From Acidobacteriota bacterium (GTDB taxonomy: Bacteria > Acidobacteriota > UBA890): a stretch of 5,956 nucleotides of DNA. A program made the translations under genes and the position numbers. Numbering within the stretch: the stretch's first letter is position 1; each line of letters starts with the position of its first letter. The notes under the pieces were generated by a model. It made no database searches, was not told where the DNA came from, and saw nothing but the letters and a program-made list of their open reading frames with translations. Shown one piece after another: positions 1-5,618 of this stretch. Location of the stretch: contig PBML01000033.1 in the NCBI GenBank assembly GCA_002722645.1, positions 5,301 through 11,256 on the forward strand, in the 5' to 3' direction.

Positions 1-506
1 GGGTCTTCACGGCCGAACGGTGGTACCCAGCCAAGGTGAACTGAGAAGAAGAACATCAGCATTATTCCCAGCCAGAAAGGCGGCGCCGATTGACCGACGA
101 GGGCCACGGCCCTGCCGAACTGGTCGACAAGGCTGCCTCTCTTAACCGCCGATATGATACCCAGCGGAACGCCGATCAGCAGAGATAGCGCGAACGAGGC
201 CGCCGCTAGCTGAAGAGTGGCGGGAAGATGTTCCAGCACGATGTGCATGGCGGGCCGCCCCTGTTGGATCGACTCACCGAATTCTCCCCGTAATGCGTCT
301 TTGATGAATATTCCGTACTGCTGGTAATAGGACTTGTCCAGCCCCAGGGCCTCACCCATCCGGTCCCAGTCCTCCATAGTGGAGTAGTCATCAAGCAGGA
401 GGGCACGAGGATCACCGGCGGCCCTGCTCATGATGAAGATCACCAGTGAGACGACCACAACAGTAACGATGGCTACTAAGAAGCGGCGCACCAAGAACTT
501 CTGCAT
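1..506 (-). CDS. ABC transporter permease, DppB/OppB type (partial, C-terminus off the window)
   Basis: This is an inner-membrane permease subunit of a peptide/nickel-type ABC importer, which forms half of the channel with a DppC-like partner. The 168 visible residues start at an ATG (504-506), with GGAG on the coding strand (517-520) 10 nt upstream. Residues 1-8 (MQKFLVRR) precede a first membrane helix at about 9-26. Next come the family's GDP motif (residues 31-33), a periplasmic stretch with LGLDKSYYQQY (54-64), GEFGESI (74-80) and GRP (83-85), then LPATLQLAAAS (94-104), which leads into helices at about 100-120 and 132-155. The N-terminal layout matches the DppB family closely. The cytoplasmic EAA loop, which contacts the ATPase, should lie beyond position 1. 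It follows the binding-protein gene on the same strand after a 141-bp spacer, so one operon is likely. The substrate cannot be read from this portion. Confidence 0.93.
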   Translation of the reverse strand, partial: MQKFLVRRFLVAIVTVVVVSLVIFIMSRAAGDPRALLLDDYSTMEDWDRMGEALGLDKSYYQQYGIFIKDALRGEFGESIQQGRPAMHIVLEHLPATLQLAAASFALSLLIGVPLGIISAVKRGSLVDQFGRAVALVGQSAPPFWLGIMLMFFFSVHLGWVPPFGRED

Positions 507-561
507 GCCCTTACATCTCCAATCGAAGGCCGTCGATATCTGGTCGGCACAGAGGTGAATG

Positions 562-603
562 TCCAAGCCGGACGCACATCGTCAGAAATGCGTCCGGCTT
601 GGA
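562..603 (-). promoter_or_regulatory. Perfect 15-bp intercistronic stem-loop
   Basis: The arms TCCAAGCCGGACGCA (562-576) and TGCGTCCGGCTTGGA (589-603) are perfect reverse complements around a 12-nt loop. The hairpin lies between the stop of the binding-protein gene (648) and the start of the permease (506). No T-tract follows on the transcribed (minus) strand, so it is not a standard intrinsic terminator. In other ABC import operons, such structures between the binding-protein and permease genes protect the upstream mRNA 3' end and lower downstream expression. That role here is inferred. Confidence 0.8.
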
Positions 604-617
604 GGTTGTCGCCGTCC

Positions 618-635
618 TAGGGCTTCTCGGCCCTA
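618..635 (-). promoter_or_regulatory. Second, shorter intercistronic hairpin
   Basis: A 6-bp stem (TAGGGC at 618-623 with GCCCTA at 630-635) encloses a 6-nt loop. It begins 12 nt after the stop codon of the binding-protein gene and lies just upstream, in mRNA terms, of the 15-bp hairpin. The two together make a tandem structured 3' end. On its own the stem is short enough to arise by chance, and it has no T-tract. Confidence 0.4.
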
Positions 636-647
636 CTTGCTATGGTC

Positions 648-2462
648 CTAGCGGTGCTTGATGTACTGATACCCATTGATGTTTCTGAGGTCCGTGAATT
701 TGATATCAGCCTTCCATTCCTCGATGCGCGGACCCACCGGCCATACAGCGCCAACGCTGTAGAGCCCAATGTAGGTGAGTGCATTGTCGAAGAGCCAATT
801 GCCCAGCTCCGATTCCAGTCGAACCAAGTCCACCGGGTCTACGGCCGAGCTGATCCTGGGCATGATGTCTTCCATCCAAGGGTGGCTCGCGCCAGCATTC
901 CACGCTGCGTTCTCGGTGATCAGATTCTGAGCTCCGACCGTTACGATCCGGGCGCCAGCGGCGTGGCAGGTGGCCCCCTGGTATGTGCGGGCGACCATCG
1001 TGGGCCGCAGAGTGGAATAGGGGAGACTCTGCAATTTTACGTTTAGCCCTATGTCGCCCCACATCTGCGCTATCGCACCGCACGCCTCCACTTCAGCGGG
1101 AGCGCCGCGTAACGATGGTGTGAGCGTGATGTCGAAACCGTCGGGGTAGCCGGCCTCGGAGAGAAGCTGCTTGGCACGTTCTGGGTTGTATTCCCAGTCG
1201 CCATCGATCTGCGATCCGTGGTTGCCCCAGAACCAAAGTTTGATCGGGTCGGCAAACCCTCTGAGCAGGGTCTCGATGATGGTATCCCGGTCGATGGCGA
1301 GCCCCAAGGCTTGCCGTATCTTGCGGGCGTTCTCCCACTCTGGGGAGTCTGTATGCCAATCGCTGGAGATCCACGGCACCTCGGGATCGTAGGACGACCG
1401 GTTTTCGGTGTCGGGCTTAGAGGCTTCCGTATAGTAGCCTCCGTATAAGTTGATGGCGTAGTCGATGGCGTTGGACACCGATAACAACTTCGCCCCTTCC
1501 ACTTTTTCGATCTCTGGGATGGAGTCAAAGGCCATCAGGAATGTGTCCAGCGTGCCGGTCTGGAATCCGGCGATACGTGACGACTCCTCTGGAATCTCTT
1601 TGAAGATCAGCTCCGCGAAGGCCGGCGTCTGGTCCCAATGGTCTTCAACTGCCGCCATGCGCCAGAACTCGTTTTCACGGTGCTCTTCCATAGACCAGGG
1701 CCCGGTGCCGGAGATGTCACGGTTGGCTGCTTCAAGACCGATCTCATCAGACTGGGCTTTGCTCACTACCCAGTTGGAGGAGCCGGAAGGAGTTTTTGCC
1801 AACCAGTTCTCTAATGTCACCAATTCCGATAATGCTATGCCAGTATGGACATCAATTGTATAGTCGTCGACCTGGGTGACACTGCCACCTTCAGCCGTCC
1901 AGAAGCCTTTGAAGTCTGGGGTCCTGGCATGCAATGGATTGACACCCCATCCTTCCTGGTAGGAATAGATCACATCTGCGGCGGTCATCTCGCCGTAGCC
2001 CTTGTGGAACTCAACCCCCTTTCTGAGGTTGAAAGTCCAGGTCTTGAAATCGTCGGAGATGCTCCAGGACTCGGCTAGCCAGCCTTCAACCTCTTTGTCG
2101 ATGTTGATGGTCACTAGCCCTTCGCTGATGGGAGCCGTCTGCTGAACGAAAAGGGCAGGGTTAACGGCCAATGCGGGGTGCCCTTGGAACGTTCCCAATT
2201 CCTTCTGGCCCACCGTTAAGGTTCCCGCCGGCTTCACTTTGGCTGCCGACGCCTTAGCCGCCGCAGGTTTAGCAGTAGGCGCTGCCTTCGTAACTCCTGC
2301 TACTTTAACTGGTGCTTTCGACTCAGCTTTCGGCGCAGCAGCTTTTGGGGCAGCTGCTTGAGGTGCCTCCGTTGCCGACGATCCACAGGCCACCAACAAG
2401 AAAAGGCACAGCAACAGGAACGTAAGTAAGTAAACCCCATGGTTTTGTGAACTGTTGAACAT
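648..2462 (-). CDS. ABC transporter extracellular solute-binding lipoprotein, family 5 (peptide/nickel type)
   Basis: This is a 604-residue cell-surface binding protein for a DppB-type importer. Residues 11-25 are a hydrophobic signal segment ending in the lipobox LVAC, so Cys26 is the predicted lipidated residue. Residues 30-80 form an Ala/Pro/Lys-rich tether containing tandem AAAPK units. From about residue 80 the family 5 domain (PF00496 type) begins, with LAESWSISDDFKTWTFNLRKGVEF starting near 129 (split: LAESWSI, then TWTFNLRKGVEFHKG), ALGLAIDRDTI (385-395) and YNPERAKQLLSEAGYPDGFD (425-444). The length is usual for the family. The downstream permease supports a transport role, but ligand specificity cannot be assigned. 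I chose the ATG at 2460-2462 because GGAGGAG sits 8 nt upstream; an in-frame TTG at 2484-2486 would place that ribosome site inside the coding region. Long ORFs on the opposite strand here are shadows of this gene. Confidence 0.95.
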   Translation of the reverse strand: MFNSSQNHGVYLLTFLLLCLFLLVACGSSATEAPQAAAPKAAAPKAESKAPVKVAGVTKAAPTAKPAAAKASAAKVKPAGTLTVGQKELGTFQGHPALAVNPALFVQQTAPISEGLVTINIDKEVEGWLAESWSISDDFKTWTFNLRKGVEFHKGYGEMTAADVIYSYQEGWGVNPLHARTPDFKGFWTAEGGSVTQVDDYTIDVHTGIALSELVTLENWLAKTPSGSSNWVVSKAQSDEIGLEAANRDISGTGPWSMEEHRENEFWRMAAVEDHWDQTPAFAELIFKEIPEESSRIAGFQTGTLDTFLMAFDSIPEIEKVEGAKLLSVSNAIDYAINLYGGYYTEASKPDTENRSSYDPEVPWISSDWHTDSPEWENARKIRQALGLAIDRDTIIETLLRGFADPIKLWFWGNHGSQIDGDWEYNPERAKQLLSEAGYPDGFDITLTPSLRGAPAEVEACGAIAQMWGDIGLNVKLQSLPYSTLRPTMVARTYQGATCHAAGARIVTVGAQNLITENAAWNAGASHPWMEDIMPRISSAVDPVDLVRLESELGNWLFDNALTYIGLYSVGAVWPVGPRIEEWKADIKFTDLRNINGYQYIKHR

Positions 2463-2470
2463 GGTCACAT

Positions 2471-2477
2471 CTCCTCC
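2471..2477 (-). promoter_or_regulatory. Strong ribosome binding site that fixes the binding-protein start
   Basis: The coding strand reads GGAGGAG, 8 nt before the ATG at 2460-2462. It matches the anti-Shine-Dalgarno consensus well and is the main reason to reject the longer reading that begins with TTG at 2486. Confidence 0.8.
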
Positions 2478-2659
2478 AGATTTCAAGTTGTCTATGATTC
2501 CGTGTCTGCCTCCTAGCGACAGAAGCAGGTGAAATCTTAGATTGATTATTTGTATAGTGACGATAATAGCAAGGCTTTACCTATATGTTTCTGACACTAT
2601 TAACGATAAAGCTGCTTAACTACTGCTATATAACAGGCTAAGCATATTAATTATGCGAG

Positions 2660-2688
2660 AACATAATAGATACGTTCAGTGATGTCAA
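2660..2688 (-). promoter_or_regulatory. Candidate sigma-70-type promoter for the binding-protein operon
   Basis: On the minus strand a perfect TTGACA (2683-2688) is followed, after a 17-bp spacer, by TATGTT (2660-2665, 4 of 6 to TATAAT). A closer match, TATTAT, lies at 2663-2668 but leaves only a 14-bp spacer. The site falls in a stretch (2521-2700) of roughly one-third GC, about 200 nt upstream of the ATG, which implies a long 5' UTR. A small palindrome, GCATA-N5-TATGC (2642-2656), lies just downstream and could be an operator. Nothing here identifies a regulator. Confidence 0.4.
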
Positions 2689-3168
2689 GCTTTAATTCCG
2701 GCTCAGACCGCCTGGTTAAACAAAAGAATATGGATAGACTGGGATTTTCCCCGTGTTCAGTGTTTCGAAACGTTCCGGTAAGCTTGATTCTTTATAGTGA
2801 TGACCGCATCGCTTTTTGGCCCAATTTAATCCTCCAACGAATAAACAACTGGATCTAGCTCCGTATTCGGCAAATCATCCAGGCAAGACAAGGGTCAGGG
2901 CAGCGGGAGCTCTGGTGGAAGCCCTGATAATAGGTGACCGACGTCAAGTAACATCGGAGGTAGGCGATGCAAAATAAGGATCAACGTCTAGCAATAAGAC
3001 TGGCCGTGTTGACCTGAAAATCACGTGACCGTTTACCTATAATGAAGGAGGCAGCATTGTACTCTTCGGCGTATCTATTCACTACGTCGAGTATGACTCT
3101 AAAGTAACCCTGCATAATTTCTTCATCCTATGGTAAATACCAATCCATTTTCCGTAAGTTCTCGATTC

Positions 3169-3193
3169 GACCCAGAGCGGGTCACCAATTTTT
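3169..3193 (+). terminator. Weak intrinsic-terminator-like element on the plus strand
   Basis: A GC-rich 5-bp stem, GACCC (3169-3173) with GGGTC (3179-3183), has a 5-nt loop and is followed 5 nt later by TTTTT (3189-3193). The stem is short and the T-run is offset, so the element is weak. No solid gene precedes it on this strand; only two micro-ORFs (2967-3017 and 3057-3107) do. Confidence 0.25.
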
Positions 3194-3395
3194 AAGCATA
3201 AAAACCCCCCTTAATTGAGAGACCATGCTAAATGGATTCATGGTTTTAAGCGTGGAATCTCCACCTACTCGACACAATGGAAGCGAGCATCATTGAATAT
3301 GGCGTTCCGTCTGAAGTACTTCTTAAAAAATAGCCTATACACACGGATTTAAACCACTGGCCTCTACGTTCCGAACGGTGGACGCTATTTCTGTC

Positions 3396-3450
3396 TTGTA
3401 CACCGACAGCAATCGTAATGTAATACCGTGGGATTGCATTCGGTGTCCAG
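3396..3450. repeat. Long interrupted inverted repeat in the non-coding gap
   Basis: The left arm holds ACACCGA (3400-3406) and GCAATC (3409-3414). The right arm holds GATTGC (3432-3437) and TCGGTGT (3440-3446). These pair over 13 bp with one 2x2 internal loop and a 17-nt terminal loop. A further 3 pairs, one of them G-U in the plus-strand RNA, extend the base after one mismatch. A 7-bp pair, GAACGGT (3373-3379) with ACCGTTC (3472-3478), could close an outer stem. The structure lies about 180 bp beyond the smpB stop. It may be a structured RNA, an mRNA 3' structure or a protein-binding palindrome; the strand is undetermined. Confidence 0.45.
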
Positions 3451-3626
3451 AACGACGCGCGCTACCACCGGACCGTTCATATCCATCAGAATATACGAAC
3501 AAACGTCCTCTCTAGCGTGAACCTGAGCGGAGTAATTGCGTACACATCGTCACCATGAGAGGAAAAACGCTCACTCAACTTGAAACGGAACGTTTGCGCG
3601 AATAGAGTCCAAGAAAGTAAAGGAGC

Positions 3627-4154
3627 CTATTCTCTGTTGGCGCCCATAGCCCGGCGGGCTTCGCGGTCCATGTCACGGTCGATGATGGCTCGGCGTTTGT
3701 CGTACTGGCGTTTGCCCCGGGCCATGCCCAATTCGACTTTGGCCACGTGGTGTTTGATGTAGACGCGCAAAGCCACGATGGTCAGGCCTCGCTCGGCTGC
3801 CGCGGCGGCCATCTCCAGTATCTCGGCGCGGTGCAGCAGCAGCTTGCGGTTGCGCTTGGGGTCGTGGTTATTGAGGCTAGCCGGGTCGTATGGAGCGATG
3901 TAGGCGTTGTGGAGCCACATCTCGCCGTCGTTGACCCTGGCATAGGCGTCGGAGAGGTCGATCTTTCCGGCCCTGATGGACTTGATCTCGGTGCCGGTCA
4001 GCAGGAGTCCGGCTTCGTAGCGGTCCAGTATCTCGTAGTTGAAATGGGCCCGGCGATTGCTTGCCACAGGGCGAAAGTCTTTAGCAGCGGGCTTCTGTTG
4101 GTCCGCTTTCTTATTCGCCGGGACGGTTGGAGTCGACGCCCTTTTCTTCGCCAC
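3627..4154 (-). CDS. smpB: SsrA-binding protein SmpB
   Basis: SmpB binds tmRNA (SsrA) and brings it to stalled ribosomes for trans-translation, tagging the incomplete protein for degradation. It acts in the cytoplasm on the ribosome. The 175-residue product carries the family signatures: NRRAHFNYEI (33-42), GTEIKSIRAGKI (54-65) and DAYARV (69-74) of the OB-fold core, KLLLHRAEI (104-112), and the C-terminal tail with GKRQYDKR (147-154) and RDMDREARR (160-168), which enters the decoding channel. The family is usually about 150-160 residues; the excess here is a Lys/Ala/Pro-rich N-terminal extension of about 25 residues. The start is GTG (4152-4154), preceded by AAAGG very close to it. It follows the S41 peptidase gene by 43 bp, so co-transcription is likely. 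No ssrA gene is visible in the window. Confidence 0.97.
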   Translation of the reverse strand: MAKKRASTPTVPANKKADQQKPAAKDFRPVASNRRAHFNYEILDRYEAGLLLTGTEIKSIRAGKIDLSDAYARVNDGEMWLHNAYIAPYDPASLNNHDPKRNRKLLLHRAEILEMAAAAAERGLTIVALRVYIKHHVAKVELGMARGKRQYDKRRAIIDRDMDREARRAMGANRE

Positions 4155-4197
4155 TGCCTTTCACTTTCTATCCAAGTACTCGAGGGCTGGCCGACGC

Positions 4198-5403
4198 CTA
4201 GCCGCCCATGGTAAGTTGTTCCTTCAAAATCTCGATCGCCCGGTCTAGTTGCAGGTCTTCGTCCTCGTCTTCTTTCAATGGTTCGAGCATCACATCCGGC
4301 GTGAGTCCCTCGCCTTCAATCAACGAGCCATTGGGAGTGAACCAGCGGGCGGTGGTGAAATTCACTCCCGACCCGTCGTCCAGGGGCCACAGGTTGGTGA
4401 CGCTCCCCTTGCCGAAGGTGGTGGTGCCGATGACCGTAGCCCGGTCATTGTCGATGATCGCTCCGGTGAAGACCTCACTGGCGCTAGCGCTGAATTCATT
4501 GACCAAGACGACCATGGGGATCTCCAGCGCCTTTCCGCCGGACTTGACATCCCAGTTGCGGCGGTTTCCCCTGGCGTCGATCTGATACAGCACCAGACCG
4601 TCCCCGATAAACTGGCTGGTCACATCGACAACGGAAGACACCAGTCCACCTGGGTTATTTCGCAGGTCTAACACCAGTCCGATACCTTGACTACGCTCGA
4701 ACCGCTCCAGAGCATCTTCCAGGTCGTCGTTGGTCGTGCCAGTGAAGCCGGATAGGCGCAGGTGTCCGATGCGGCCCACCTGCATCAGCAAAGTGACGCT
4801 CTCCAGATTGATGATGTCCCGTTCAATCTCAATGGAAACAGGTTCGGAGCTGTTCAGGTGCCGCAGCAACAGAGTTACCTTGGTTCCCCTATCTCCCCGT
4901 ATCAACTGGACGACTTCCAGAAGGCTGAGACCCCGAATGCTCTCACCATCGACTTCGAGGATCACGTCGCCGGCCCTGATTCCCGCAACCTCGGCAGGGG
5001 CATCGGGCATTGGTGAAAGAATGATGATTGCCCCATCGCGGACGCCGACTTCAGCGCCGATACCTCCGAAGAAACCGCGGATATCCTCGCTTTCCAAGGA
5101 GAATTGTTCACGGTCTAGGAACCCTGCATAGGGGTCGTCCAAGGCCCTCAGCATGCCGCGGATAGCGCCGTCAGCCATGATCAAGGGGTCTATATCTTCG
5201 CCGTCGATCGCCTCACGGTTCAGCAGTTCCCACACCTCACTTAGGCGCTGGAACTCAGGCGGGAGGCCATCGATGGCGGTGTCCCCGTCAATACCATTGT
5301 CGCTACCGGAACAGGCAACCACCACCAGCAAGACCACGGCCAACACGGTCGCAACCAACGTGGCAAAGGATTTGTAGCGACGGATAATTGGAATCTTGGA
5401 CAC
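4198..5403 (-). CDS. S41 family C-terminal processing peptidase (CtpA/Prc-like), lipoprotein
   Basis: This is a 401-residue carboxyl-terminal protease, predicted to be anchored outside the cytoplasmic membrane. Residues 12-30 are hydrophobic and end in the lipobox VVAC (Cys31). A helical N-terminal domain spans about 48-100. A PDZ domain spans about 110-190 (GGIGAEVG at 113-120, AGIRAGDVILEVDGESI at 140-156). The S41 core includes LDLRNNPGG (245-253), SASASE (305-310) and TFGKG (329-333). By alignment to E. coli Prc the catalytic pair is Ser307 and Lys332, with the family's 25-residue spacing. The Gln that completes the CtpB triad four residues after Lys is Thr336 here. An acidic run (378-383) lies near the C-terminus. 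The start is GTG at 5401-5403: an in-frame TGA lies three codons upstream and no ATG follows before residue 77. The ribosome site is weak. smpB follows 43 bp downstream. In E. coli, Prc/Tsp can degrade SsrA-tagged proteins, so the pairing makes sense, though a direct link here is inferred. Confidence 0.95.
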   Translation of the reverse strand: MSKIPIIRRYKSFATLVATVLAVVLLVVVACSGSDNGIDGDTAIDGLPPEFQRLSEVWELLNREAIDGEDIDPLIMADGAIRGMLRALDDPYAGFLDREQFSLESEDIRGFFGGIGAEVGVRDGAIIILSPMPDAPAEVAGIRAGDVILEVDGESIRGLSLLEVVQLIRGDRGTKVTLLLRHLNSSEPVSIEIERDIINLESVTLLMQVGRIGHLRLSGFTGTTNDDLEDALERFERSQGIGLVLDLRNNPGGLVSSVVDVTSQFIGDGLVLYQIDARGNRRNWDVKSGGKALEIPMVVLVNEFSASASEVFTGAIIDNDRATVIGTTTFGKGSVTNLWPLDDGSGVNFTTARWFTPNGSLIEGEGLTPDVMLEPLKEDEDEDLQLDRAIEILKEQLTMGG

Positions 5404-5427
5404 GGGTTCTCACTACTACCGAGAAGC

Positions 5428-5456
5428 GGAGGATGGCTCCTCCAAATCGGGGAGGG
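5428..5456 (-). promoter_or_regulatory. Leader of the S41 peptidase gene with mutually exclusive hairpins
   Basis: In the minus-strand transcript the segment GGAGGA (5438-5443) can pair downstream with TCCTCC (5428-5433) across a 4-nt loop. Alternatively, its GGAGG can pair upstream with CCTCC (5451-5455) across a 7-nt loop. The middle segment is a Shine-Dalgarno-like sequence, while the real GTG start at 5403, 24 nt downstream of the second hairpin, has only a poor one. The pairing options are visible in the sequence; a switching role is a guess. Confidence 0.35.
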
Positions 5457-5490
5457 TTCAAGCTCCGTGGCAATCACATTACAGATTTCG

Positions 5491-5520
5491 ATTGTATCAT
5501 AGGGCACGCTTGGGGCACGC
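5491..5520 (-). promoter_or_regulatory. Candidate promoter of the peptidase-smpB unit with an 11-bp-period direct repeat
   Basis: On the minus strand two overlapping -10-like boxes are present, TATGAT (5496-5501) and TACAAT (5491-5496), each 5 of 6 to TATAAT. No recognisable -35 lies 16-18 bp upstream. Instead there are two exact copies of GCGTGCCC (5513-5520 and 5502-5509) separated by 3 bp, an 11-bp repeat period. Tandem half-sites one helical turn apart in place of a -35 are typical of activator-dependent promoters, as with PhoB-type response regulators. The regulator is unknown. The 5' UTR would be about 85 nt. Confidence 0.4.
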
Positions 5521-5545
5521 ACGGCCCAGACTCAGGCCGCGCGCG

Positions 5546-5575
5546 TTGACATCAATTTCGGCAAGCTGCTAGCAT
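5546..5575 (+). promoter_or_regulatory. Candidate promoter of the HMGS-like gene
   Basis: A perfect TTGACA (5546-5551) is followed, after 18 bp, by TAGCAT (5570-5575, 4 of 6 to TATAAT). It points toward the TTG start at 5619, about 45 bp downstream. A better -10 match, TAGAAT (5590-5595), has no -35 at a useful distance. Confidence 0.4.
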
Positions 5576-5585
5576 GGCGAAAATC

Positions 5586-5600
5586 AGGCTAGAATAGCCT
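5586..5600. promoter_or_regulatory. Operator-like palindrome before the HMGS-like gene
   Basis: AGGCTA (5586-5591) and TAGCCT (5595-5600) form a perfect 6-3-6 inverted repeat. It sits between the candidate promoter and the start codon, 18 bp before the TTG, so it would overlap or follow the transcription start. It could bind a repressor as DNA or fold as a 5' UTR hairpin. Repeats this short can also occur by chance. Confidence 0.3.
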
Positions 5601-5618
5601 CGTCATAGAAGGTGCGAT

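Larger units (their letters stand above)
2487..3626. other. About 1.1 kb gap without a convincing gene
   Basis: Between the binding-protein gene and the smpB stop I find no ORF with coding character on either strand; stop codons are dense in all frames. By hand count, 2641-3600 is about 45 % GC, against about 60 % or more in smpB. The part at 2521-2700 is about one-third GC and likely promoter DNA. I looked specifically for ssrA (tmRNA), because it often neighbours smpB, and for tRNA T-arms, and found neither. What remains are a long interrupted hairpin (3396-3450), a terminator-like element (3169-3193), two 16-codon ORFs behind good ribosome sites, and recurrent copies of CGTTCCG. It could be regulatory DNA, an unrecognised ncRNA locus or decayed sequence; I cannot decide between these. 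Confidence 0.7.

Noticed and set aside
642..1046. 134-codon plus-strand ORF, together with other plus-strand ORFs within 1171-2078
   Set aside because: They lie antisense to the well-supported binding-protein gene and show no recognisable domain or ribosome site. They are typical shadows in GC-rich DNA.
2463..2486. Longer N-terminus of the binding protein starting at TTG 2486
   Set aside because: The extra eight codons overlap the GGAGGAG ribosome site of the ATG at 2462. That ATG gives a normal lipoprotein signal peptide.
3147..3265. Possible ssrA (tmRNA) or tRNA gene, suggested by a GATTCGACCC stretch, a TCCACC stretch and the smpB neighbour
   Set aside because: The T-arm stem does not pair, and no acceptor stem or tag-peptide reading frame can be built around it on either strand.
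3322..3362. T-arm-like GGTTTAAATCC on the minus strand
   Set aside because: Only two proper pairs flank the loop, the TTC of the T-loop is absent, and no tRNA cloverleaf can be drawn.
3371..3381. 11-bp identity (CCGAACGGTGG) with positions 13-23
   Set aside because: One copy is inside the permease coding sequence. A match of this length is expected a few times by chance in 6 kb.
3563..3595. Intrinsic terminator for smpB on the minus strand
   Set aside because: The small hairpin AAACG-GAA-CGTTT (3583-3595) is weak and lies about 15 nt from the TTTTT run (3563-3567). It is not convincing as a terminator.
5241..5522. 93-codon minus-strand ORF across the peptidase promoter
   Set aside because: It overlaps the peptidase N-terminus in another frame, and its Trp/Pro-rich translation is typical of an out-of-frame reading.
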